Shown here piece after piece: positions 1-8,697 of a DNA stretch of 64,000 nt. The position numbers were made by a program, and so were the translations under genes. Location: assembly GCF_038900055.1 (NCBI RefSeq), contig NZ_JBBMQM010000001.1, positions 1,674,001 to 1,738,000 of the forward strand, in the 5' to 3' direction. The stretch is from Henriciella sp. AS95 (GTDB taxonomy: Bacteria > Pseudomonadota > Alphaproteobacteria > Caulobacterales > Hyphomonadaceae). The notes beneath the pieces were generated by a model. The model made no database searches, was not told the origin of the DNA, and was given only the letters and a program-made list of their open reading frames with translations. Numbering within the stretch: the stretch's first letter is position 1; each line of letters begins with the position of its first letter.

Positions 1-1385
1 GGGCGGATCACCTGCTCGGTGAAGACGCCGCCCGTCTGCTCGAGCTCCCACGGCCCCGGCGTCGCCGAGACATGCACCGTCTGCGGCCGCATCGCCTCCC
101 ATTCGGGGAATTTCAGCGGCCGGTTGTCGATGCATGAGGGCAGGCGGAAGCCATATTCAGCCAGCGTCGACTTGCGGTTGAAGTCGCCTTTGAACATGGC
201 GCCGATCTGCGGCACGGTCTGGTGGCTCTCATCGACGAAGACGAGCGCGTTTTCCGGCAGATATTCGAACATGGTCGGCGGCGGCTCGCCGGGCTTGCGG
301 CCGGTGAGATAGCGCGAATAGTTCTCGATGCCGTTACAGCTGCCGGTCGCGGCCATCATTTCGAGGTCATAGGTCGTGCGCTGTTCGATGCGCTGCGCCT
401 CGAGCAATTTGCCATGCTTCTCGAAATGGGCGAGCGTTTCCTTCAGCTCAGCCTTGATGCTGCCAATCGCATTGTTCAGCGTCGGGCGCGGCGTCACATA
501 GTGACTGTTGGCGTACATCTTGATCGCCGGCAGATCCTGGATCTTTTTGCCGGTGAGCGGGTCGAACTCAACAATGCTTTCCAGCTCATCGCCAAAGAAG
601 GAGAGTTTCCACGCGCAGTCATCATAGTGCGCCGGGAAGATGTCGATCACATCGCCTTTGACGCGGAAGCTGCCGCGCTGGAAGGCGGCGTCATTGCGCG
701 TGTAATGCAGGCCGACGAGCTTCTGCGTCACCTCGCGCGGATCGATCTGCTGGCCTTCTTCGAGCTTGAACGTCATCGAGGTGTAGGTCTCGACCGAGCC
801 GATGCCGTAAATGCACGAGACGGACGCCACGATGATCACATCATCGCGCTCCAGGATCGCCCGCGTCGCCGAGTGGCGCATCCGGTCGATCGCCTCGTTG
901 ATGGAGGATTCCTTTTCGATATAGAGATCGGCGCGCGGGACGTAGGCTTCCGGTTGGTAATAGTCGTAATAGGAGACGAAATACTCCACCGCATTGTCCG
1001 GGAAGAAGGATTTCATTTCGCCATAGAGCTGCGCCGCGAGCGTCTTGTTGGGCGCGAGGATCAGCGCCGGACGCTGCACCGCCTCGATGACCTTGGCCAT
1101 GGTGAACGTCTTGCCGGTGCCCGTCGCGCCGAGCAGGACCTGGTCGCGTTCGCCGGCCTCGATGCCCTCGACGAGTTCCGGGATGGCGGTGCGCTGGTCG
1201 CCCGCCGGCTCATAGTCCGACGCGACCTTGAAGCGCTTGCCGCCCTCGATCTTTTCCCACTGCCGGTCCGGCCGGTGCGGCGTCCAGTTGTCGGACGGCA
1301 GCCCGCCAGCAGCATCCCGCGCCGCGCCAGACCAGTTGAATGTCGCGCCTGCATCAGCGACGCCAGAAGAAGGAGAACGAGCCAT
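1..1385 (-). CDS. uvrB: UvrABC excinuclease subunit B, 3' end outside window
   Basis: DNA-damage recognition helicase-like subunit of nucleotide excision repair; it is loaded by UvrA and recruits UvrC for the incisions. The visible 461 residues include a Walker A motif GATGTGKT at about residues 86-93, the core entry SDYEPAGDQ at 56-64, and the damage-inserting beta-hairpin region with [15 protein letters not shown]. UvrB proteins are usually about 670-720 residues, so roughly the last third lies beyond position 1. The ATG at 1385 is chosen because coding similarity extends close to it; the first 45 residues are not conserved family sequence and a later start is possible. The 295-bp spacer to the divergent gene at 1681 should hold both promoters; I see no clear LexA box. 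Confidence 0.96.
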   Translation of the reverse strand, partial: MARSPSSGVADAGATFNWSGAARDAAGGLPSDNWTPHRPDRQWEKIEGGKRFKVASDYEPAGDQRTAIPELVEGIEAGERDQVLLGATGTGKTFTMAKVIEAVQRPALILAPNKTLAAQLYGEMKSFFPDNAVEYFVSYYDYYQPEAYVPRADLYIEKESSINEAIDRMRHSATRAILERDDVIIVASVSCIYGIGSVETYTSMTFKLEEGQQIDPREVTQKLVGLHYTRNDAAFQRGSFRVKGDVIDIFPAHYDDCAWKLSFFGDELESIVEFDPLTGKKIQDLPAIKMYANSHYVTPRPTLNNAIGSIKAELKETLAHFEKHGKLLEAQRIEQRTTYDLEMMAATGSCNGIENYSRYLTGRKPGEPPPTMFEYLPENALVFVDESHQTVPQIGAMFKGDFNRKSTLAEYGFRLPSCIDNRPLKFPEWEAMRPQTVHVSATPGPWELEQTGGVFTEQVIR

Positions 1386-1680
1386 GAACGGCAAGATGGT
1401 GCGGAGTGGGGGTGAGGTAAAGGCCCCACTGCTGACAGGGGTGTGTCAGGAGTGGTGACAGCTGATGCGGCTGTGCCAAACGCACGGCCCTTTCAGAACC
1501 ATCGACGCAGCTGATTGACACGCAGGCCTCATACCCTACCCTCAACAAATTGATTTTGTGTCTGATAAAAAACGCTTTTCTCGTTAGATCAGGCACGTTT
1601 GGGCAGCCGCGACCTGAGCGTTATCCCGCCTCGCTGCCTTATCCATGCGCTCCTAATTTCAACCGACCCCCGGAGGTCCA

Positions 1681-2907
1681 ATGACTGATTACAATCCCGA
1701 TAAAGGCTATATCGCGCTTCTTGGCTGGAGCCTGAATGCCATCGATGCAATGAAGAAGTTCGACCGGCGCTACATCGTCGTCGCACCGAGCTGGGCGAAA
1801 GACTATGCCGACAAGCACGATATCCCCTTCATGTCGTGGAATTTCGAACGGCTGAACGAGAACTCCTTCGAGATCGCGCAGATGCTGAAGGATGAAGGCG
1901 TTGACGTTGCCGTCCCGCTTTACGAGGAAACTGTGGAATGGGCCGGCGCGGTGAACGCCGTGCTGCTCGACAATCCGCGCCTGCTTGGCCAGTCCATGCT
2001 GTTTCGCGACAAGTCGCTGATGAAGCGCCGCGCACAGCTTGGCGGCATCCGGGTCGGCATCTTCGAGGAGGCCCATGACCGTGATGATGTCGAGCGCTTC
2101 CTTAAGCGCGTGAACCAGACCCTGCTGAAGCAGGAAGGCGACGACAATGATCCGATCCACATCAAGGCCTTCGACCTGGCCGGCTGCATGGGGCACCGCG
2201 TGGTCCGCACCGTGGAAGATGTCGCGGAAATCCCCGACAGCGACTTCCCCGTCCTGATGGAAAGCCATCTCGATGGCTGGGAATTTGCGGCCGAAGCCTG
2301 GATTCATGACGGCAAGATCCGCTTCCTGAACATCTCCGAATATGTCCGGCTCGGCTATTCGGTCTTCGTGCCGGCGAGCCCGGAGCTGGAAGCCATGCGC
2401 GACAAGGTCGAGGCCGAGATCGAGAAACTGATCAAGACGTTCGACATCAAGTTCGGCTTTATCCACCCGGAATATTTCATCGGGCCGGATGATGTCATGT
2501 ACTTTGGCGAGGTCGCCTATCGCCCGCCGGGCTTCAAGGTGTTCGAGCTGCTTGAGCGCGTCTACGGCTTCAATGCCTATCAGGCCATGGTCATGATGTT
2601 CGACCCGAAGACCACCGAAGAAGAGATCGAGAACTTCCTGCCGACGCCCGTCGAGGATGCGAATGGCTATGCTGGCTGCTTCGGCGTCTATCCGCGCAAC
2701 CGCGTGGTGTCGCGTCTGGAAATCCCGAAAGAGACCGAAGACCATCCCTATTTCGACTGGCATGAGCTTGGTGAGCCGATGGAGAACAAGGTCTCCAAGC
2801 GCTCGGCCTTCGGCACGCATTGGGGGCTGGTTTATTTCCATGGCGATGATGCGGTCACCATGCGCGACCTGCTCAAGGCCCAGGAAGAAGTCGACTTCTA
2901 CGTCTAG
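1681..2907 (+). CDS. ATP-grasp domain protein (carboxylate-amine ligase-like)
   Basis: 408-residue protein of the ATP-grasp fold, a family that activates a carboxylate as acyl phosphate and couples it to an amine or thiol. Seen: an N-terminal pre-ATP-grasp-like region, a central strand region PVLMESHLDGWEFAAEAWI, and a C-terminal block YFGEVAYRPPG whose Glu277 and Arg281 sit where family members bind Mg-ATP; the usual Asn two residues after the Glu is replaced (E-V-A-Y-R instead of E-x-N-x-R). I cannot name the substrate. An SD-like GGAGG lies just before the ATG. It is followed after 49 bp by the papain-like gene on the same strand, so the two are probably cotranscribed. Family assignment is good; function is unknown. 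Confidence 0.8.
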   Translation: MTDYNPDKGYIALLGWSLNAIDAMKKFDRRYIVVAPSWAKDYADKHDIPFMSWNFERLNENSFEIAQMLKDEGVDVAVPLYEETVEWAGAVNAVLLDNPRLLGQSMLFRDKSLMKRRAQLGGIRVGIFEEAHDRDDVERFLKRVNQTLLKQEGDDNDPIHIKAFDLAGCMGHRVVRTVEDVAEIPDSDFPVLMESHLDGWEFAAEAWIHDGKIRFLNISEYVRLGYSVFVPASPELEAMRDKVEAEIEKLIKTFDIKFGFIHPEYFIGPDDVMYFGEVAYRPPGFKVFELLERVYGFNAYQAMVMMFDPKTTEEEIENFLPTPVEDANGYAGCFGVYPRNRVVSRLEIPKETEDHPYFDWHELGEPMENKVSKRSAFGTHWGLVYFHGDDAVTMRDLLKAQEEVDFYV

Positions 2908-2956
2908 GCGTTAAAGGTCAGTAGGCAGACCAGGGTGTCTTCGCTAACCTTCCTGC

Positions 2957-4966
2957 ATGGATTCGAAAGGGCCAAGCGCTGTGAGCCAGGCAGACTCAAA
3001 TCAGGCCGTGCCGGGCGTTGATGCTGTCCTCCTCAAGCGGCTGGACAGTGCCATCGCGCGGCTGGCAAATGCAAGTGACCTGCTGAAGGGCACGCATCAG
3101 CCGACGGTGATCGATCAGGCCGGCAAGGTGCTGTGTGCCCCGGGCGGGCTTTCCGCCTGCATGGAGCGGATTGAGGCCTTGGCCGAGGCCGGTGTCTTTG
3201 TCGGTACGGACTGGAACGATCCGGCGCATCTGAAGCCGGTCCTGGTGCGCCATACCTTCGAAGCCGGCGCGCCGAATGCGGTCACCCTGGAAACGCTGAG
3301 CGAGCTGCGTTTCCTCGCGGTGGCGCGCGGGGACTACATGCTGGAGACGCTGTCGGCGGAAGAAGCGCAGCACTTTCTGGCTCAGGTCCTCGGCCTCAAC
3401 CTCGAGCGCCTGTTCGGCGGGGGCACGGAGGTGTCTCGCCAGATCGGAGAGGACTGGGCACAGGCCATCGAAGGCCTGTTCGCGATGATTGCAGAGGAGA
3501 TCGGCTATAGCAGCATCTTCGATGCCGTGATTGCCGAAATCTGGCGCATCCTTGCGCAGCGCCCGATCCAGACGGACCGCATCAAGGCGATGATCGCGCA
3601 GCTCGCGGCCTGGTCCGGCAAGGCGGCGAGCGACCAGTCTCCGTCGGGTTGGGGCGCCGACCGGCTCGTCAGCGCGCTGTTCGGCCCGACCAATGAGTGC
3701 CGTGAAGACCCCGGCGTCGAGGCCTATCAGGAGCGCCTGGCCGCCATCGACGAGAATGCGCTTTCGCAGGAGGCCACGGCCATGGCGCGCGCCATGCACG
3801 ATACCGGCCTTGTCTCGGCCTATCACGCTGTCCTGCTGCGCCACTTGCTGCAGCATCGCCGCGATCTGATTCCGGACTGCCTTGGCCTGTCGGCGACGGG
3901 GCGGGAGAATTACGGCTCCTTTGCCACGCTCATTCAGGCGCTGGCGGAAAAGGCAATTCATGTCGAAACAGCGCAGGCGATCTATGGCCTCTCGCTCATG
4001 CTCGAGCGGGGCATCCTGCACCTTCCGCCGACCGCGCCGGCCCTGTGGCGCCAGCTCAAGCTCATTCTTTCACAGGAAGCGCGTGAGCGTCTTGTCGAGA
4101 GTTTCGGACCGGCGCCGGACGCCGAGGCCTGGCTTCTTGCCGGCGTGATCAGCGTACTGGGCCAGCCGCTCGGTGTCGGCCAGGGAAACAACCCAACCTG
4201 CCAGGCGGCCCGGGCGATTGCGATGTGGTCCTATGTCGATCCCGATTACCTGCTCCAGCTGGTGACATGGGCAGCCCGCGACAACGAGATTCGCATGTCG
4301 TTTGAGGGGCAGCCCGTCTCGTCTGGTGAGCTTACGGCCGCCATGGCTCAGGGCCCGCTTGTGGAGGTCGACCCCGTCTCGGCGATCCTCGTGCCGCACC
4401 TGGACCGCATCTACATGGAGATGGGCCGACTCTGCGCGGACCGGGAAGGCGATCCGCATCGCTGGATCAATCCCGAGATGCATGGCTGGTGGGTTTCGCG
4501 CGAATTCAACATTGTCGTCGATGTGCCGACGGGCAAGCTCGTCGATATCGACGGGTTCGTTCGCCGTTTCTATGCCGCCTTCCATCCGGACTATAATGGC
4601 AACCAGCCCGTCATCCATCCGGGGCCTGCCGGGATCGCGGTGACCGACAGCGCGGCACGCTTCGTGGGCTGGCATGCCATCGCCATCATCCGCGTCGCGC
4701 GCGACCCATCCGGCGATGTTCGCGTCTATTTCTTCAATCCCAATAATGACAGCGGTCAGGACTGGGGCGACGGGATCATCGTGTCGACGGCGGGCAATGG
4801 CGAATCCTACGGTGAATCCTCGGTGCCAATCGCGGAGTTCACCTCGCGGCTTTACATCTTCCATTCCGACCCGTTGGAACAAGGCGTCGGCGCCTCGATC
4901 CCGCAGGATGAAATCGACCGGGTCCGCGACCAGATCACCCGCAGCTGGGGCCGGAGCCGGAACTGA
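2957..4966 (+). CDS. Large protein with C-terminal papain-like cysteine-enzyme signature
   Basis: 669 residues, not recognised as a named family. The first 400 residues look mostly alpha-helical with no motif I know. The last third has what resembles a papain-superfamily active site: Gln409 followed by five residues and Cys415 (GQGNNPTCQ), matching the oxyanion Gln to Cys spacing of papain, then His573 (FVGWHAIAI) and Asn594 (YFFNPNN). No signal peptide or membrane segment is visible, so it is probably cytoplasmic. The ATG at 2957 has a weak ribosome site; a GTG at 2981 preceded by AAAGGG is an alternative start. It follows the ATP-grasp gene by 49 bp. A peptidase, amidase or transglutaminase-like role is inference only. 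Confidence 0.65.
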   Translation: MDSKGPSAVSQADSNQAVPGVDAVLLKRLDSAIARLANASDLLKGTHQPTVIDQAGKVLCAPGGLSACMERIEALAEAGVFVGTDWNDPAHLKPVLVRHTFEAGAPNAVTLETLSELRFLAVARGDYMLETLSAEEAQHFLAQVLGLNLERLFGGGTEVSRQIGEDWAQAIEGLFAMIAEEIGYSSIFDAVIAEIWRILAQRPIQTDRIKAMIAQLAAWSGKAASDQSPSGWGADRLVSALFGPTNECREDPGVEAYQERLAAIDENALSQEATAMARAMHDTGLVSAYHAVLLRHLLQHRRDLIPDCLGLSATGRENYGSFATLIQALAEKAIHVETAQAIYGLSLMLERGILHLPPTAPALWRQLKLILSQEARERLVESFGPAPDAEAWLLAGVISVLGQPLGVGQGNNPTCQAARAIAMWSYVDPDYLLQLVTWAARDNEIRMSFEGQPVSSGELTAAMAQGPLVEVDPVSAILVPHLDRIYMEMGRLCADREGDPHRWINPEMHGWWVSREFNIVVDVPTGKLVDIDGFVRRFYAAFHPDYNGNQPVIHPGPAGIAVTDSAARFVGWHAIAIIRVARDPSGDVRVYFFNPNNDSGQDWGDGIIVSTAGNGESYGESSVPIAEFTSRLYIFHSDPLEQGVGASIPQDEIDRVRDQITRSWGRSRN

Positions 4967-5036
4967 GGTCTGGCAGCGTACAGCCTCCCGCCGGCGGGGC
5001 ATGTCGTGAGCTGTCGGGGGCGGCTGATGGCAAATG

Positions 5037-5864
5037 CTAGCGTGGCTGACGGATGAGGATGGAGAAGTGAAGATCATTGTCTTTGGCGTCCGGAGGCGCT
5101 GTCGGATAGGGGGCTGCGGACTGGACAGCTTTCAGGCAGCGGCGGTCATAGCGGGGCGTGCCGCTGCTGGTGCGGATGGCTCTGGAAGTGACCTCGCCTT
5201 CAGGGGAAAGATGGAACTCGACCTCACAGTCGCGTGCGCCCGAGATGGCTTTGGGCGCGTGCTGCAGCAAATGCTGCCTGACCTGAACGAGGTAGGCGGT
5301 CATCGCCGTGTCGCTGTCGCGTCCTGAGCGCTTGCGGCCATCTCCGGGTGGCGACGCCTGCGCCTGGGACACCATTGGCGCGTCGTCGCGATCAGCTGTG
5401 TCGTGTGCGTCTGAGGGACGAGGGGGCTCGCGAGCGGGATCGACAGCAGGCGGTGACAGCGCGACGCCGTCCTCCTGCGCGGATGGGTCCGGAGGTGGCG
5501 GCGCCGGCATGTCCGGCTCGTCCGTGTCCTCTATAACGTCCATCGCCTCAGGCGGCGCTTCGGCTTCGGGGGCTGGCTGTTGTTCCGGGGGCGGGGAGAC
5601 TGCCGGTTCTGGTTCTGGTGTCGGGACGGGCTTCGGCTTTGGATCCGGGAGAGGCTCCGGTTCAGGCTGAGGGTCCGGTTCGGGGAGAGGCGTCTCCTCG
5701 ACTGCTGGCGCCACCAGTGTGACGGGGATGATTGTTTCGGAGAGCCCCTCGCCGGTCCCGGCTGAAACGGGCAAAAGGAGCAGGATAGCGGCAATAGCCG
5801 CATGGACGAGCGCAGCGAGGGCTGCGCTCGTCAGGGATACGGGCAGGGACGTCTGTCCCCACAT
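5037..5864 (-). CDS. tonB: TonB-family energy transducer
   Basis: 275-residue TonB-like protein that would couple inner-membrane proton motive force (through ExbBD, not in this window) to an outer-membrane receptor. Seen: an N-terminal transmembrane segment (about residues 7-34), a long Pro/Glu/Lys-rich periplasmic spacer with PEPEPLPDPKPKP-type repeats, and a C-terminal domain ending YDRRCLKAVQSAAPYPTAPP, typical of TonB C-terminal folds. The start is set at the ATG at 5864 because it lies one base after the stop of the upstream receptor and directly begins the membrane anchor; an open frame continues upstream but is antisense-like sequence inside the receptor gene. Its position as the last gene of the copper receptor operon suggests a dedicated TonB. 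Confidence 0.9.
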   Translation of the reverse strand: MWGQTSLPVSLTSAALAALVHAAIAAILLLLPVSAGTGEGLSETIIPVTLVAPAVEETPLPEPDPQPEPEPLPDPKPKPVPTPEPEPAVSPPPEQQPAPEAEAPPEAMDVIEDTDEPDMPAPPPPDPSAQEDGVALSPPAVDPAREPPRPSDAHDTADRDDAPMVSQAQASPPGDGRKRSGRDSDTAMTAYLVQVRQHLLQHAPKAISGARDCEVEFHLSPEGEVTSRAIRTSSGTPRYDRRCLKAVQSAAPYPTAPPDAKDNDLHFSILIRQPR

Positions 5865-5865
5865 G

Positions 5866-8019
5866 CTAGAAGGCGACGCTGAGGCCGAGATTGACCGAGC
5901 GGCCCGGACCGGCAACCTGGCGGAACGGCCCGACGCTGCCTTCATATTTGTAGTCGCCGAAGGCAATCCCGCCGAGGGGCAGGTCATAGTCCTGGTCGAG
6001 AAGGTTCTCGATCGAGGCATTGACCGTAAACCTGCCAATGTCTCCGCCGAGCCGCAGGTTCACGAGCACATAACCCGGCGTTTCAAGTTCCTGGCGGAGC
6101 GCGTTGACGCTGTCCTTTTCGTCGACGAGCTCCACTTCCAGGGCCTGCGTCCAGGCGCCCTTGGTATTCTCGAGGGAAATGACGCCCTCTAGCGGGGCGA
6201 TGTTGTAGAGGTTGTCGCCGGTATCCTCATTGGTGCCCTTGGACCAGCTGAGCGTCCCGGTCAGACGAGTGTCCCCCAACTCCGATTGCCAGACCGGCAT
6301 CGTTCCGCTGGCCTCAAAGCCGTAGAGTTCAGCATCGTGATTGGCGAACCGCAGGATAGGCAGACCGTCATTCAGCGTGCCGAGCGGGTCAGCATCGATA
6401 TAGTCATCGACCTGCGATGCCCAGGCTGACAGACGGAGGGCGCGGCCATCCTCTTTGCCATCTGTCCAGTCGAGCGTGGCGGCAAGGCTGCGGGCGACTT
6501 CCGGTTCCAGTCCGATATCGCCGACATAACCGGCGCCGTCGCCCGTCATATTGGTCATCGACGTCGACATGTTGCCGCGTCCCCAGGCGTAGCGCTCATA
6601 GAGATTGGGCGAGCGGGTCTTCTGGGCGGCGCCGAACTCGATGGCGACCGTGTCCGTGGGCTTCCAAGTGGCCTTGGCGGTAACGTCGACATTGTCGTCC
6701 TCGCGGGCCCGGTCGGCCGCGTTGAAGGCCATCGCGGCCATGGCATCGGCCATATTCATCATGCCGGTATACGAATAGGGCTGCACCTCGCCTGTATCCA
6801 TCTCGACGCGCTCATAGCGGACACCGAGCAGGGTGGACCATTTCGGGGTCGGCTCAGCCTCCCATTCCGCCCATGCGCCGGTGCGGTTTCGCTCGCCATC
6901 ATTGATGTTCACATAGTCCAGCGGGGACATCATCATGCTGCCCGGAACGGCGGGCCAGTAATCGTCCATCGATGCGCGGAAGGTCTCGGCGCCGAAGCGG
7001 AGATCACCAACGCCTTCGACGGCGAGTTCGTATTTCAGCTTGGCGGAGATATCTTCGCCCTTGGTGATCATGGGCATGCCGCCATTCGACGTTCCGCCCT
7101 TGTCGGACAGGAAGTTCATCTCGTGGTCGACGTCGCGCCAGGACGCATCGGCCGTCAGACGCCCGGCGCCGACCGGGCCTTCGCCGTGCAGCTGGACGCT
7201 GTTTGATTTATTATCGACAAGGTCCATGCGCTGATTGGCGAAGCCTTCATAAGGGACGCCCTGCTGGCCGATCCGGATCCAGAAGAGCACATCGTCAGCC
7301 GGGCGCGCGGCCAGAAGCAGGGACTGATCGTAATTCTCGTAAAGGGTCGAGCGGACCTCCTTGCCGTCGCCGGCTTCGTAATTGTCAGCCCGGTTCCAGC
7401 TGGCCTCATAGCGCGCGCTGACCTTTTCGCCGGCGACATTGGCCTCGAGCGACGCGGACCTGCCATTGGACACGCTGCGATAGCCTAGGCCGGCCTCTCC
7501 GAAGACCTCGACGCCGCCGTCGGAAAAGTCAGGGGTGCGCGTCTCGATGGAGATAATGCCGGCGATATTGTCCCCGCCCAGGCTGACGGGGGAAAGCGTC
7601 GGCGTCACGACGACCCGCTCGACGCGGGAGGCGTCGATATAGGACGTCACCGGGTTCATGTGGTTCGGACAGTAATTTGTCGCCTGCTGCCCATCGATCA
7701 GCACACCGACGCGGTCATCGGCGAGACCGCGCAGGATGGGCAGGGAGGCGATGCCCCCATTCGACTGGACCGCGACGCCTGGCTCCCGCGAGAGCAGCAT
7801 GAGCGGGTCGGCAGAGCTGGTGCGGCGTTTGTCGATTTCCTCAGGGGCGACGGAATAGCCGCCGGCAGACGCGCCGGCCGGGCCGGTTGGCTGGGTGGTT
7901 TCGGCGTCTTGCGCATCAATGGGCGGCAGTTCGGTCGGGGACTGCGCGATGGCTGAAGGCGCAGGGAAGGTCGCAGCAAGGAGGGTGGCAGCTGTGCTGC
8001 ATAGGAGGTTGGTTTTCAT
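5866..8019 (-). CDS. TonB-dependent outer-membrane receptor, OprC/NosA-like (copper)
   Basis: 717-residue outer-membrane receptor starting with a signal peptide MKTNLLCSTAATLLAATF through AIAQ, then a plug domain and a beta-barrel ending in NLGLSVAF with the terminal Phe typical of porin-like barrels. The plug contains C117-P-N-H-M121, a CxxxM motif like the copper-binding Cys/Met pair of OprC, and the barrel is unusually methionine-rich (GGMPM, MMMSPLDY, MMNMADAM, NMSTSMTNM). Copper is therefore the probable cargo. The start ATG at 8019 is preferred over one 45 bases upstream because it begins the signal peptide and has an AGGAGG-like site nearby. Neighbours are a DUF2946 gene upstream and tonB one base downstream. 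Confidence 0.9.
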   Translation of the reverse strand: MKTNLLCSTAATLLAATFPAPSAIAQSPTELPPIDAQDAETTQPTGPAGASAGGYSVAPEEIDKRRTSSADPLMLLSREPGVAVQSNGGIASLPILRGLADDRVGVLIDGQQATNYCPNHMNPVTSYIDASRVERVVVTPTLSPVSLGGDNIAGIISIETRTPDFSDGGVEVFGEAGLGYRSVSNGRSASLEANVAGEKVSARYEASWNRADNYEAGDGKEVRSTLYENYDQSLLLAARPADDVLFWIRIGQQGVPYEGFANQRMDLVDNKSNSVQLHGEGPVGAGRLTADASWRDVDHEMNFLSDKGGTSNGGMPMITKGEDISAKLKYELAVEGVGDLRFGAETFRASMDDYWPAVPGSMMMSPLDYVNINDGERNRTGAWAEWEAEPTPKWSTLLGVRYERVEMDTGEVQPYSYTGMMNMADAMAAMAFNAADRAREDDNVDVTAKATWKPTDTVAIEFGAAQKTRSPNLYERYAWGRGNMSTSMTNMTGDGAGYVGDIGLEPEVARSLAATLDWTDGKEDGRALRLSAWASQVDDYIDADPLGTLNDGLPILRFANHDAELYGFEASGTMPVWQSELGDTRLTGTLSWSKGTNEDTGDNLYNIAPLEGVISLENTKGAWTQALEVELVDEKDSVNALRQELETPGYVLVNLRLGGDIGRFTVNASIENLLDQDYDLPLGGIAFGDYKYEGSVGPFRQVAGPGRSVNLGLSVAF

Positions 8020-8105
8020 GTCTTGTACTCTTGAACAATCGGAGCGGGCCTTTGCGGCCAGCACAGGAAACGCGCATCGCTGGCAGCGTGCGCGGGCTTG
8101 AGGGC

Positions 8106-8531
8106 TCAGATTGAAAGAGGGGGAGCTCGCGGCGGCGGCGGCGGTGCGGCCAGACCGTGACCCGGCGCGACGACGGCAAATTCCAGCGCCGGCGCGTAGG
8201 ATTCGTAAACCGGTTTGTCCAGTGTCACAGCCACCGCAGGCAGTGAGAAAAACGCCGTCATCGCATAGGGGCAGCTGCTCGTCTGATCGCGATCCGACTG
8301 GCCCGGCAGGTCATCGGTATCGACGTATTTGCCGGTTTTCAGATCAAGTGTGAGCGTGCCGCTGCCGCCGTCTCCGTGACAGATCGCGACTTTCACGAAC
8401 TGGCCGGGCTCAGCCGATGTCTCCAGCATGTAGCCTGCAGGCACGAGCCCGCGCACGACGAACGCGATCAGCGCGAAAGCGCCGAGCAACGACATGAGCC
8501 GTGAGCGGGAGGAGGATGTGACTGCAGTCAT
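8106..8531 (-). CDS. DUF2946-like small membrane/periplasmic protein
   Basis: 141 residues with one hydrophobic N-terminal segment (about residues 13-32, LMSLLGAFALIAFVVRGLVP) followed by a periplasmic part holding two Cys-containing motifs, AICHGDGG and SCPYAM, and a proline-rich tail. This fits the DUF2946 family, which is commonly found beside copper-related TonB receptors. It is the first gene of the leftward unit with the receptor (87-bp gap) and tonB. The Cys, His and Met residues make metal handling plausible, but no biochemical role is established by the sequence. Confidence 0.75.
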   Translation of the reverse strand: MTAVTSSSRSRLMSLLGAFALIAFVVRGLVPAGYMLETSAEPGQFVKVAICHGDGGSGTLTLDLKTGKYVDTDDLPGQSDRDQTSSCPYAMTAFFSLPAVAVTLDKPVYESYAPALEFAVVAPGHGLAAPPPPPRAPPLSI

Positions 8532-8633
8532 GACCCGCGTTTAGGACGACAGGATAGACCAAAAGACAACTGCGGCACGCGGCCACAGAAACGGCAGGCC
8601 CCGACGAAGACGCTGCGCGACCCGGCAGGCAAT

Positions 8634-8657
8634 GGGCGAAGCTTTCACACTTCGCCC
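8634..8657. repeat. Perfect 8-8-8 inverted repeat upstream of copper operon
   Basis: GGGCGAAG and CTTCGCCC are perfect complements separated by 8 bases. The element lies about 100 bases before the DUF2946 start and 40 bases past the stop of the membrane gene at 8698. There is no T-run on either strand, so an operator or non-canonical terminator are both possible. Confidence 0.4.
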
Positions 8658-8697
8658 GGCCGCTTCCGCGATGTGTCCCCACGCCTGCGGGAAGACG

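Noticed and set aside
222..1415. Long rightward open frame opposite uvrB
   Set aside because: It is the antisense of a clear uvrB frame; its Arg/Asp/Leu-rich translation has no family features and arises from codon bias.
5719..6192. Rightward frame across the tonB/receptor junction
   Set aside because: Antisense to two well-supported coupled genes.
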